This document shows positions 32,516 to 42,228 of a stretch of 64,000 nt of DNA, piece after piece. Below the pieces are notes generated by a model, which saw only the letters and a list, made by a program, of their open reading frames with translations, was not told the origin of the DNA and did not search any database. The stretch is taken from NCBI GenBank assembly GCA_903813345.2, contig CAIIXF020000006.1, forward strand, positions 7,244,989 through 7,308,988, in the 5' to 3' direction. The position numbers and the translations under genes were made by a program. How positions within the stretch are numbered: the stretch's first letter is position 1; every line of letters begins with the position of its first letter. Origin of the DNA: Owenia fusiformis. Taxonomy: Eukaryota > Annelida > Polychaeta > Sabellida > Oweniidae.

Positions 32516-33102
32516 AACAATATAAAGGTTATAAGTTGCTCCTACCATTGAAATAGGCAATCAGTTTGCAGAATTTACAAATTAGTGTTAAAGGCACATG
32601 TTCATGGAAATACCCACGTTATCGGTGTGTATACAATAGAACCACATGTTATATTTCACAAGTCCAAATATCTGCACCAGCTATGCACATATTTCTTACC
32701 TCATTATTGATTAGTATCCAACAGACTGAGTGTGAACTCAGTTTGTTATCCTTATTTTCTGTCGTGTGGTTATTCACCCTATGCAGACAGAGCCTGTGGG
32801 AAATATTGGGTGCGGAGCAAATGAGCGGAGGGTGCGGAGCTAACGGTCATTTTTGAATTTAAATTTGGGATATTTCTGAAACTAAGCCGTTTTGGGACTT
32901 CAAATATACCAAGATATGTGTATTTGACACCAAATATCAATACAATTGTGAAAATAGTAGCGCAATTCATTCTATAGCGACGCAGTGTGCCTTAAACCTT
33001 TCCCAGACCTATATATTTTGAAATTATCCTTTTAATACTGCGTCCCCAGCATTCATAAAAAATGGTGTTCAAGGTACACTATCTATACAAATTATTTTTG
33101 CA

Positions 33103-33104
<2 letters not shown>

Positions 33105-33142
<38 letters not shown>

Positions 33143-33162
33143 TTAAATTAATTGTCATATGA

Positions 33163-33199
<37 letters not shown>
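33105..33199 (-). repeat. Double poly(A) tail of the LINE
   Basis: Two pure T-runs (34 and 35 bases on the plus strand) are separated by 26 bases, 33139-33164. On the LINE strand both A-runs are followed by GAT (GATCATATG... and GATGCAAAA...). Confidence 0.85.
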
Positions 33200-33201
<2 letters not shown>

Positions 33202-33496
33202 TCCTTCATTCTTATATATGTACATGTAAATGTTAATATAAATATGTACATGTAAATGTAATGCAATTAATAATATAAATAAAATTTACGTAGACAAAAA
33301 AATACACTTATAGTTATGTTGTAAATGTATGTTGACTAAATGAATGTTGAATAAAATTGCAATTGTTGTTGATTGTTGATTGATAAAAGAATGAGTAAGA
33401 ATAAAGTGTATGTAAAACCAATGCAAGGGGTGTGCTTTCCTATCCTATTTTGATGCTGTTTACTATATGTTGTAAAGGGATCTACAATGTTTTTAT

Positions 33497-36400
33497 TTAC
33501 TGCTTGAATATCTTTTGAGCAGTTTTCCATGCTTTGTCATGGGCTTCTAACTTGTTATTCTTCTCTGCATTGCTTCTGCTTATGATTTCCTGGGCTTCAA
33601 CATATTTCTTGAGGCCTGTCATATTTGGTGGTTTATTGTCTAATTTGTTGAGATAGATGTAGTGTTTAACCAAGAGTAGCGTCAGGTTTTCTTCCAAACT
33701 GGTGTTCTCTCCTAGGAAGTATTTTGCTCTTGTCAGGTTTTGTATTTGACACAGTTGGGTGACCGTCTCTATGAATGGTTTGACAGCTATACATTCGTAT
33801 AGTCCATGTTCGATGGTATCCTGTTTGTCTTCTTTACACAATTCACATTGTGGGCTTGTTTTGATTTTCATATTGTGTAGCATTTTGTTGAAAAATATTG
33901 TTCGAAGTAATATTCTATATTGGAAATATCTCAGTTTTGTTTCCTTTGTTGTTATGTATATTCTACAGTAGTTGCTTTTCCAGTTTATATTTGTGTTGTC
34001 TATCGCCTTTCCCCATAGTTGTTGTTGTTTTATTGGTTCTTCAGTGTGGCTTTTTATTAGTATGTTATATGTATCCTTATTCGTCATTGTTTGTAGTTCC
34101 TTTATAGAAATGGATTTTTCTTTCACATCAGTTTCTGTCTCTGGCCTTCTCGGTGTTTTTATTTGGTTTCTCCATTCAGCTGGTATGCTGTGTATGATGT
34201 GGTACCATTGAATGAATGTTGTGTTTATTAAATCAAATTTCCTTTTCAGTGCTTGGTACGGGATTAATTGATTGTCCTCATACAACTGTTTGATATATAT
34301 TATCCCTTTGGATTTCCACCCCTCTATATATAAGGTCTCTCTTCTATTTTGTACATGTCTATTGTTCCAAATTATCTGGTTTTCGGGTGTATGGATGTCC
34401 TTGTACTCCTTATAATGTATTGCACACCATGCATTGTATACGTCCCTTGCTGCTGTAAGTTTGATGTTGCTGGCAATCATCGGATTGATTTCTCTGAGGT
34501 TGTATTCCCATGCATGTTCTCTGATATCTTCAAACTGCTGTTGCCAGAGTATTTTCCACTTACTTTTTATGTTGTCGTCCGTTAATTTTTTAATCCACTT
34601 GAGTTTTAATTTATTAGCAAGTGATGGAATATGCGTCATTTCAAGACCTCCATAAGGTATTCCCCCTCTTAATGTTTTTCTTGCAATTTTGTCCGGTTTT
34701 CCGTCCCATATAAAATCAAATAGTATTCTTTCTAGTTCTTTGGTCATTTCAGCTGTTGGTGCTTTTAACACTGACATTGGATATGTTAACTGTGATAAAA
34801 GTAGTGACTTTATAACCACGATTTTACCCATCAGGGATAGATTTCTTTGCTTCCATATTTGTGCTAATCTTAGTATAGTCCTGATTGGTTTGCTATAGTT
34901 GATTTCTTCTATGTTTCTTCCATCTATCGGTATTGTTAAGCCTAGGAGGTTAATCTCCTTTTCTTCTAGATTCACTCCAATATTTGTGCATATTCTCTGT
35001 GTCTTTTGTTTGTTTATCTGGTTGTCTTTTCCAATGGTTACTACTGTTGTCTTTTCTTTATTGATTTTAAGTCCTGATATCATCTCAAATTTATTAAAAA
35101 GATCTAGTGCATTTTCTAAATATGAGGCGTCTTTAAGGAACAAGCAGGTATCATCTGCATATTGCGAGATTCTGAGTTCTTCGTTTTCTGTTAGATTGAT
35201 ACCTTTTATTTTGTCTGTCTTCCGTGTAGCATTGCTAAGAACTTCTGCACATAGGATGAATATGTAAGGACTCAATGGGCAGCCTTGTCGTACACCTCTT
35301 TCAAGGTTGAAGTACCTGGATGTGAAGCCATTGTTTATTATAGTGCTGTTTATTCCATTGTAGAAAGTTTCAACCCAGGCTATTAAGTCTGTGCCAAAAT
35401 TAAAATACTTCAAGGTTTTATAGATGAATTTCCACTCCAATGAGTCGAATGCCTTTTGGAAGTCGATAGTTGCCATAATGCCATTCTTTCCTTGTTGAGT
35501 CAAGTGTTCCATTACATCTAGTGATAGTCTTATGTTTTCACCTATGTATCTATTTGATATAAATCCTGTCTGGTCTACGTTGATAAGTTTGTAAAGAACT
35601 TTTTTAATGCGTTCTGCTATGGCCTTTGTCATTATTTTGTAGTCGTTGTTAAGTAGGGTTATGGGTCTCCAGTTCTTTATTTTGTTTGGATCTTTACCTT
35701 TTTTGGGTATTAGAGTAATTATTCCTCTTTTTTGTTCTATCGTCATGTCTTTGTTATTTTTTGAGTAGTTGAAGCTTGCACACATTGGGTCTATGATGTC
35801 ATCTACAAATGTTTTATAAAATTCACTGGAGAGTCCATCGCTTCCTGGGGTTTTGTTGTTCTTGAGGTTTGAAATTTGTTTTCTGCATTCGTCTGCTGTT
35901 ATATGCCCTTCACAATTTTGTTTTTCATCTTTGTTTAGTTCCAGGTTTTCTCCTTTTGGGAAAAAGTCTTTATCAAATTTAGTTGTTTCTACAATTCTTG
36001 TTTTATATAATTCACTGTAAAACTTTGCTTGTTCTTCACTTATTTGTTTTTGGTCTGTTATTAGGACGCCTTCTTCATCTTCAATGGCTGTCATGGTTTT
36101 GTTTATGTAATTGTGTTTTTCAAGATTTAGGAAGTATCTTGTTGGCTTTTCTCCTTCATCTACCCATTGACATTTACTTCTAAAGATAGCGCTTTTAGCC
36201 TTCTCTTCTTGCATTAAGTCTATTTCGTTCCTTATTTTTTCAGCTCTGTCTGTTAACTTCTGTCTTTCTGGATCGGCGAGTGATTTATTGTTTTCCTGAT
36301 GTTCAATCATAATTACTTGGCCAATTTTAATATCTAGTTCTTGTTTTTTCTTCCTCTTTTTCTCTGTTGCGTAGCGTCTTGTCTCCATTTTAATGTTAAA

Positions 36401-37282
36401 TTTGATTAATTCCCATAAACTATTTGGGTTGAGGTTTTCATTGTTCTGCTTTACATTGTTGATTATTACTTTTATGCTTTCTACATATTCTTTGTCTTTG
36501 AGTAATGTGTTGTTCAGTTTCCAGATGCCCGGTCCCCTCCTCTGGTTTAATAATTTGAGTTCAAGTTTTACTGGTCTATGGTCAGCAATTTTCCTTTTCA
36601 CCATCGTTTCACTTAGAATCTCTGTATTCTTTGTTTGTTGGTAGATGTCTCTAGTTACTAGAAAATAGTCTAGTCTACATTTAATTGTGTTGTCGTGATT
36701 GTTCCAAGTGTATTTTCTACTATGTGGATGTTTTTGTCGCCATACATCGCATAGGTCGTGTTCCTCTATCATATTTGTAATAAGCGCCCTTGTTTTGATA
36801 TGTGAAGCTTGTCTTCCACCTTCTTTGTCCTTTGATATATCTAATGGGACATTGAAATCTCCTCCAATAATGATTGAGTTTTCATTTTTGTCTCTTAGTT
36901 TTTCTTTAATATTTTGAAATAGATTGCTGTCGTCATGGTTGTGGCCGTAAACATTTACCAGTGTAATGAGTTTGCCTTTTAAGAGGCAGTCCATGATGAT
37001 GAATCTCCCGTCTTTGTCGATATCACAGTTTATGATTTCAGGGTTAGGAATACATTTTTTGTTTATTAATGTTGCTACTCCAACTGAATTTGTAGCTGTA
37101 GTTGTGAAGTAGGCTTCTCCTCCCCATTGTTGCTTCCAGTTCTTGTCTTGCTCTTTTCCGCAGTGCGTTTCTTGTAAGAATGCGATGTCAAAATTATCTT
37201 CTTGTATATATGTAAATATTTTTTTACGTTTGACCTTGTCCTGTAGACCCTTTACATTAACTGATACTATTCTAATTGACAT
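33497..37282 (-). CDS. LINE ORF2: AP endonuclease and reverse transcriptase, 1261 residues
   Basis: This is the enzyme of target-primed reverse transcription: it nicks genomic DNA and copies the LINE RNA at the nick. The N-terminal ~240 residues are an apurinic-type endonuclease, with VNVKGLQ, FLQETHC, GGDFNVPLD and ADHRPVKLEL. The RT follows with LIPKKGKDPNKIKNWRPITL, TIDFQKAFDSLEW, GVRQGCPLSPYIF and the catalytic QYADDTCLF at about residue 709. The C-terminus carries the cysteine-histidine motif CELCKEDKQDTIEHGLYEC near residue 1155. Length and order fit full-length L1/Tx1-group ORF2. There is no stop or frameshift and all key residues seen are present, so the copy is young or still active. 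Confidence 0.95.
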   Translation of the reverse strand: MSIRIVSVNVKGLQDKVKRKKIFTYIQEDNFDIAFLQETHCGKEQDKNWKQQWGGEAYFTTTATNSVGVATLINKKCIPNPEIINCDIDKDGRFIIMDCLLKGKLITLVNVYGHNHDDSNLFQNIKEKLRDKNENSIIIGGDFNVPLDISKDKEGGRQASHIKTRALITNMIEEHDLCDVWRQKHPHSRKYTWNNHDNTIKCRLDYFLVTRDIYQQTKNTEILSETMVKRKIADHRPVKLELKLLNQRRGPGIWKLNNTLLKDKEYVESIKVIINNVKQNNENLNPNSLWELIKFNIKMETRRYATEKKRKKKQELDIKIGQVIMIEHQENNKSLADPERQKLTDRAEKIRNEIDLMQEEKAKSAIFRSKCQWVDEGEKPTRYFLNLEKHNYINKTMTAIEDEEGVLITDQKQISEEQAKFYSELYKTRIVETTKFDKDFFPKGENLELNKDEKQNCEGHITADECRKQISNLKNNKTPGSDGLSSEFYKTFVDDIIDPMCASFNYSKNNKDMTIEQKRGIITLIPKKGKDPNKIKNWRPITLLNNDYKIMTKAIAERIKKVLYKLINVDQTGFISNRYIGENIRLSLDVMEHLTQQGKNGIMATIDFQKAFDSLEWKFIYKTLKYFNFGTDLIAWVETFYNGINSTIINNGFTSRYFNLERGVRQGCPLSPYIFILCAEVLSNATRKTDKIKGINLTENEELRISQYADDTCLFLKDASYLENALDLFNKFEMISGLKINKEKTTVVTIGKDNQINKQKTQRICTNIGVNLEEKEINLLGLTIPIDGRNIEEINYSKPIRTILRLAQIWKQRNLSLMGKIVVIKSLLLSQLTYPMSVLKAPTAEMTKELERILFDFIWDGKPDKIARKTLRGGIPYGGLEMTHIPSLANKLKLKWIKKLTDDNIKSKWKILWQQQFEDIREHAWEYNLREINPMIASNIKLTAARDVYNAWCAIHYKEYKDIHTPENQIIWNNRHVQNRRETLYIEGWKSKGIIYIKQLYEDNQLIPYQALKRKFDLINTTFIQWYHIIHSIPAEWRNQIKTPRRPETETDVKEKSISIKELQTMTNKDTYNILIKSHTEEPIKQQQLWGKAIDNTNINWKSNYCRIYITTKETKLRYFQYRILLRTIFFNKMLHNMKIKTSPQCELCKEDKQDTIEHGLYECIAVKPFIETVTQLCQIQNLTRAKYFLGENTSLEENLTLLLVKHYIYLNKLDNKPPNMTGLKKYVEAQEIISRSNAEKNNKLEAHDKAWKTAQKIFKQ

Positions 37283-37623
37283 TTATACAGATTTGTTATG
37301 TTACCCTTGCATTGGTTTATACATTTAATTATTATTTTAATTGAAATAAATTTTGCTGAAATCTTATATAAAGAATGTTGCTCGTAGAGCGTATTGGGAT
37401 GATAGTGGAATTCTACCATCTCAATAAGAGGTCGAGATAAAAGCTTTAGGAGTGCGTTGAACTTACATTAAAGAGGCAGGTTTAAATAAATTCTTACTGT
37501 TTGATTCTAACTCAAAAGTTGTTGAGAATTTGATTTGCTGTACGCTAAAAAAAAAATAGTTTCGTAAATTGAATAAAAGTTCAGTTTTAACTAATGTCTA
37601 TTTTGATCTGTAAGGGTAAAGAA

Positions 37624-38547
37624 TTATTTTTTGTTCAATCTCTTTGTGATGATTTCTTTGTATATATCGTCCATATTTACTGGATTGCCGTCAATATATA
37701 CTCTAACCCCTACCCACTTGACCTTCTTTCTTTGTTGTTTGGCCTCTTTTGTATATAATTTGTAGGCTAGGTTTTGAATTGCACGGGCATCTTCAGGTAG
37801 GTCTTCTCCAATTCTCACATTGCTTTTTGCTTTCTTGGACCAGACTAGCCTTTTAATCGCATTCGCTTCCTTTTCCGATTCGAATTGTATTAGTACGGGT
37901 CTTGGTCTCTGTGATTTTCCTCCTTGTACGCTGGTAGTGGTAGGCCGCCCGATGCGATAGCAATTTTGAACTGTGGTGTGAGCTCCCTCGTTGAGCTGCT
38001 GAAGACGTGATTCAACAGCTTCTTTTAGATCGGTGTTCTCTTGATTTTCCGGTAGGTCAAACATTATTAGGTTTCTTTTCTTGTTGATAATATCGAGCTC
38101 TATGTCTCTGATAAATAACTCTCTTACGAAACGTAGTTCTTCCGGTTTTTCGAGTTGTGTTTCAATTTTGTCCAGTTTTTTTTCGGAGCTTTCAATTCGG
38201 GCCTCGAGCTTTTGGTTGATTTCATCCACTTTTCGGTCAGTTTTTCTCAATTGCTCGAATAATTCGTCGAATTTAGGGTCCAGTGCTGCTAGAATTACAT
38301 TTGATATTTCCTGATTGTCTGTATTCGTGTTCAAATCCGTTGGGTTTTGTTTTTTGTTTCCGCTTCTTGTTGATGACGCCATCTTGTTTGGATTGTTTAT
38401 GTTAGCAACCGTATTTTCCTTTTTGTTTTCGTTTTTTTTGTGATTGTCGCGGGCAGTCCTTGTGACAAGCTTTCTAAAAAAGGATCCTGAATTATTTACA
38501 GTTCTGCTAGAGTCAGAATTCTGGTTATTTATTGCCGTTTTCCTCAT
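37624..38547 (-). CDS. LINE ORF1: RNA-binding protein, 307 residues
   Basis: The protein would coat LINE RNA. The first ~90 residues are basic and polar (FFRKLVTRTARDNHKKNENK). A heptad-like, charged segment about 95-150 (FEQLRKTDRKVDEINQKLEA, SSEKKLDKIETQLEK) predicts a coiled coil for trimerisation. From about 165 an RRM-like domain begins with NLIMFDLPE and includes NCYRIGR and RPRPVLIQF, followed by the C-terminal region VRIGEDLPEDARAIQ. This is the standard L1-group ORF1 architecture. It stops 341 bp before ORF2. Confidence 0.9.
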   Translation of the reverse strand: MRKTAINNQNSDSSRTVNNSGSFFRKLVTRTARDNHKKNENKKENTVANINNPNKMASSTRSGNKKQNPTDLNTNTDNQEISNVILAALDPKFDELFEQLRKTDRKVDEINQKLEARIESSEKKLDKIETQLEKPEELRFVRELFIRDIELDIINKKRNLIMFDLPENQENTDLKEAVESRLQQLNEGAHTTVQNCYRIGRPTTTSVQGGKSQRPRPVLIQFESEKEANAIKRLVWSKKAKSNVRIGEDLPEDARAIQNLAYKLYTKEAKQQRKKVKWVGVRVYIDGNPVNMDDIYKEIITKRLNKK

Positions 38548-39046
38548 TTATTTGGCATAATACGCACCTCCATCAAACTTCCGTCTCCCTCTACTCTCTC
38601 TCCATGGCAGCTCCATAAACGTAGCTCCGCACCCAATATTTAGAGGGGGCTCATATCTGAAGAACATTTCCGAATTTTTATAAAATCACACAGATACTGC
38701 CTGGCTTCCAAGATGCAAAAATAATTTGCATGGGTAGTGTATCTTGAACACCATTTTTTATGAATGCTGGGGACGCAGTATTAAAAGGATAGTCTCAAAA
38801 TATATAGGTCTGGGAAATGTTTAAGGCATACTGCGTCGCTATTAAATGAATTGCACTACTATTTTCACAATTTTATTGGTATTTGGTGTCAAATACACAT
38901 ATCTTGGTATATTTGAAGTCCCAAAATGGCTTAGTTTCAGAAATATCCCAATTTTAAATTCAAAAATGACCGTTAGCTCCGCACCCTCCGCTTATTTGCG
39001 CCGCACCCAATATTTCCCACAGGCTCTGTCTGCATAGGGTGTTATT

Positions 39047-40780
39047 GCGGTGAATTGTATTGCACAAAATTATCAATTCATTAGAGGAAGCATTACTTCA
39101 ATAAAATAAACATTATGAATATTCAATTAGGTAGTAAGGTACAATTAAATGACATAAAAAGTAACACAGCATATTGTCTAGTCTAAGAGATAAAGCTACA
39201 TGTAGTGGAACTTAAAAATAATTTAAATATGCAAATTAATTTACTACATCAGTCACTTTGAATTATAATTTACATTAAAAAGATATGTTTGAACAACAAC
39301 ATTTAACATAGGCCGTTTACAGTCTGAGTATTTCCAACTAAATTTAAAAAAATACCGTCTAGAGGATGTAGTCTACTCAATTGATTCTATACACTAGCTT
39401 GAACATTCTCTCAAAGCTACAGCTGTCTTTTGAAATACTGGTCGATTTAAAAAGTCTGCGATTTGAGACAGCCGCAACTTTTGGGCTTTGAGAGAACACT
39501 TAGGCTGGTCTTTAGATTAAATTGAAGTAAGAAATATGTACATAGCTAGCACCGACTTTTATGTCTTTTGATAAATAACATAATGTTCTTTGGATTCGGT
39601 CTGCATAACCTGAGATTTTCTTGGCACAAGATAATTACCAGGCTTACTCAGTTACTTAAAGAAGGCAATGCAAAGATAATTTCCTGAAAAAAACAAAAAA
39701 ATAAAACACATGCCTTCATACTATATTTTGTACCATATTTTGTACCAGAAATTTTCAAAATATTTCCATATACACGTGCCTTTAACAGAATGTCAGTAAG
39801 TCATTGCTTATATTACTGTAACAGGATATTTCTAGGTCAACTTTTTTTGCCTTAGCTATGGTGGTTTTGATGACATCTAGTCTCAACAGTATATTTTCAC
39901 TTACTAGTTAGCACAAAAAGTGTATGTATAGTATCAAAGATACAATCTGATGGAATTAGTCTGAAAATATTGCTGGTAGTTTGAAGTAACCTTCCTCAAT
40001 AATGTAGACAAAATGAGTGAAGTAATTTTGACTACCAGAAATTAGAGTACCTATTAACGGTTCACAATTCTTTAGAATGTATGAATAACTAGAATATTCA
40101 GTGGTTTACTTTTCAAACTACTGTCCTATATTTTCAAAAACACATAAGTTCAATATGTGAAGCAAGTGACCACATAGTTTATGACTGAAATTAGATGCCC
40201 AAAATGTGGAACAGACATGACAGAAAATAATACTATGAACTTATAACAAAAGTGTTCTAGATACTCTCATCTACTTGAATAAAGTTATATTTGAAGGCTA
40301 CACATGTTGCATAATTTGACCAAATTGTCTAAAAGTCTAAAGAACAAGGAAGTAATTGCCAGATTGGAACCTATATATTGGTTCCAACATTGCAGTTTAC
40401 ATGTAGGTCACATACACTGTTTTTTGTTTGGATCTAGTGTACTATATACTGCTTGTAGCTCTCAATTCAGAGTAAGGTCATGTGCCTACTAGTGTAATGT
40501 ATCCTGATCTCTAGACAAGTTCACTAATTTGTTATATTGAGGTTGTAATAGTTTTATCCTGATATATTCAGATGACCTGTGTACTTTCTCAACAGACTGA
40601 ATGATTATGAAAAGCAAAAATAAAAACTGAATATTTCATAATTAGTTAGTTGAACTCGCTACCATTGTTCACTTCACACAATCAAAATTAAAATGTAATG
40701 TTTCCATTGGTAACTACAATATTTTTTCATTATTTATTATTTCTTCAACATAAATTACACAATTCCGGGCTCAACAATGA
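39047..40780. other. Intergenic, no gene seen
   Basis: AT-rich sequence. The open frame at 40304-40492 has no recognisable features. No terminal repeats were found. Confidence 0.4.
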
Positions 40781-40782
40781 CG

Positions 40783-40900
40783 TCAGAAGGAATGACCATA
40801 TATAGAACGTCGGTCAAATTTGGCCAACGACTGATTGGCGCGGTGAGTTCACAGGTTTATTTTAGTTTGAAAGAGTGAAGACGAAGCTCTCTTTTAAGAA
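40783..40900 (+). promoter_or_regulatory. Candidate promoter: CRE plus TATA box
   Basis: AATGACGTCAGAAG contains a full cAMP-response palindrome TGACGTCA at about 40789. CATATATAGAACG follows about 20 bases downstream, and CTGATTGGCG, an inverted CCAAT box, follows that. The spacing TATA to CRE is compact but plausible. The only candidate downstream frame is the short one at 41247. Confidence 0.3.
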
Positions 40901-41246
40901 GTGAAGTCAAACAAATGCAAAGGGTAACGATTCTGTTGTCCTCTGAGCTATTTTTTCGCAAACATGTACATTTTCAAAAACATATGATACTGATACACGT
41001 TTGTGAGAAACAATGTCGTGGGGAATCTGCCTACAACGCGTGAAATAAGGAAAAAGAAAAATCGTACCTTCGACGTTCCGACAAACCTTTTCGCTAACCA
41101 GTGTAATCAAGTGGATCCCCAGTATATAGGATGTATGATATAAATTAGAAAATGTACTGATCTCACTTGAGAATGAAGATATTCTAATTCTCATTGTCTG
41201 AATTTAAAAATGTTTAAATAATATGCAGTAACTGTTTCAGAGAAAA

Positions 41247-41501
41247 ATGTCATATTTGTTAATTTTAATGATTCTTCATGTTTTTGGGGAAATCATGTTT
41301 TACTGTTCCAGAAATGAAGAGGAGTTCTATGAAAGCCATGACACTGTAGAGAAAGTTATACCCTTAACAAGAGCATACCAAAGTTTTCCTTATCTTAGCA
41401 TTAAGCATTATATAGGATCACAAATACATTGCAAATATGAAAGTCAGAAAAACCTGTATACAGCTAGCTGTAGCATACTTTGTTCTGTTGGCTGGGATTA
41501 A
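41247..41501 (+). CDS. Possible small secreted protein, 84 residues
   Basis: I do not recognise it. The frame begins MSYLLILMILHVFGEIMF, a plausible signal peptide, followed by an acidic stretch (RNEEEFYESHD) and a cysteine-bearing tail (QIHCKYES, TASCSILCS). ACTGTTTCAG lies just before AGAAAAATG, so a splice acceptor directly precedes the start. No homologous family comes to mind and chance remains likely. If real, it would lie downstream of the CRE/TATA sequence at 40.8 kb. Confidence 0.2.
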   Translation: MSYLLILMILHVFGEIMFYCSRNEEEFYESHDTVEKVIPLTRAYQSFPYLSIKHYIGSQIHCKYESQKNLYTASCSILCSVGWD

Positions 41502-41589
41502 ATTTCGAAATAATAAACATGACCGAGATTTGGTGTCAGACAAGTTCATACACAAAATACTCCAGAAATACATGTACATTAACTGACTT

Positions 41590-41970
41590 ATTACCGCCTT
41601 TTAAAAGACTGAAAGACACTCCACCCTTAATCCCCTATAGAATACTCCCCCACAGACTACCACCACCACCACCCTATTATTAACCCCCCCCCTTCATAAT
41701 GCCTTTGCAAATACCCCCCCCCCCAGAATATTCCATGGTCAATACCCCCCCCCCCAGAATTTTTTCGGTCTCCTACCCCCCCCCCCCCCCCCCAGAATTT
41801 TTCGGTCAACACCCCCCCAGAATTTTTTGGTCTCCTACCCCCCCCCCAGAATTTTTTGGTCTCCTACCCCCCCCCCCCCCAGAATTTTTCGGTCAACACC
41901 CCCCCCCCCCCCCAGAATTTTGCATCCATACCCCACAGACATTTTTTAATTGGAATGGCCCATTCGACAT
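41590..41970. repeat. C-rich minisatellite, second copy
   Basis: Repeated units of ACCCCCCCCCAGAATTTTTT with GGTCTCCT or GGTCAACA. It ends with TTTGCATCCATACCCCACAG, ACATTTTTTAATTGGAATGG and CCCATTC, which is the inverse of the block at 32278-32330. Proline-rich frames across it are artefacts. Confidence 0.75.
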
Positions 41971-41988
41971 TTATTTTTAGCTAGATTA

Positions 41989-42225
41989 CAGTTGGGGGCA
42001 AAAATAAATGACAGGTCGATTTTCGATCACCATTTCCTAATTATGGTGGTCTGAAAGCCCATAATTTCCAATATTGTCTAGATACATATCCCTTAAAATT
42101 TGTATATTTTACATTTTGTATAATCTCATCCACTGATTTATGGCCTCTTGTAAATTCTCTTATTTTTAACATGGGAAATCCTCACTTCAGCAAATCCACC
42201 TGTCATTTATTTATGTCCCCAACTG
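41989..42225. mobile_element. TA-target MITE (mariner/Tc1-like)
   Basis: The ends are CAGTTGGGGGCAAAAATAAA with TGACAGG and the inverse CCTGTCATTTATTTATGTCC with CCAACTG. TA lies directly outside both. It abuts the truncated end of the DIRS RT frame at 42229. Confidence 0.85.
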
Positions 42226-42228
42226 TAG

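Larger units (their letters stand above)
33105..38620 (-). mobile_element. LINE of the L1/Tx1 group with both ORFs open
   Basis: On the minus strand: 5' UTR, ORF1 (38547-37624), a 341-bp spacer, ORF2 (37282-33497), a ~300-bp 3' UTR and a poly(A) tail that reads as T-runs at 33165-33199 and 33105-33138. Neither ORF is interrupted. The exact 5' end is uncertain. It lies inside the foldback element 32775-39041. Confidence 0.9.
32775..39041. mobile_element. Foldback transposon with 330-bp arms, carrying a LINE in its centre
   Basis: The left arm 32775-33104 begins CACCCTATGCAGACAGAGCC. The right arm 38712-39041 is its inverse, also 330 bp. Shared runs include CCCACAGGCTCTGTCTGCAT, GCGGAGCTAACGGTCATTTT, GGACGCAGTATTAAAAGGAT and GAACACCATTTTTTATGAAT (some on the opposite strand). 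TTATT precedes the left end (32770-32774) and follows the right end (39042-39046), a 5-bp target duplication. The interior is the LINE at 33105 to ~38620 plus a remnant (about 38620-38711) that repeats AGCTCCGCACCCAATATTT from the arms. Confidence 0.85.

Noticed and set aside
32183-32560. Proline-rich and glycine-rich frames on both strands
   Set aside because: They are translations of the C-rich minisatellite and change length with repeat number.
33759-37328. Many plus-strand open frames opposite the LINE ORF2
   Set aside because: They are shadows of the long minus-strand ORF, hydrophobic by codon reversal, and carry no family motifs.
41699-41980. 93-codon proline-rich frame
   Set aside because: Same cause: C-run minisatellite, no start context and no homology expected.
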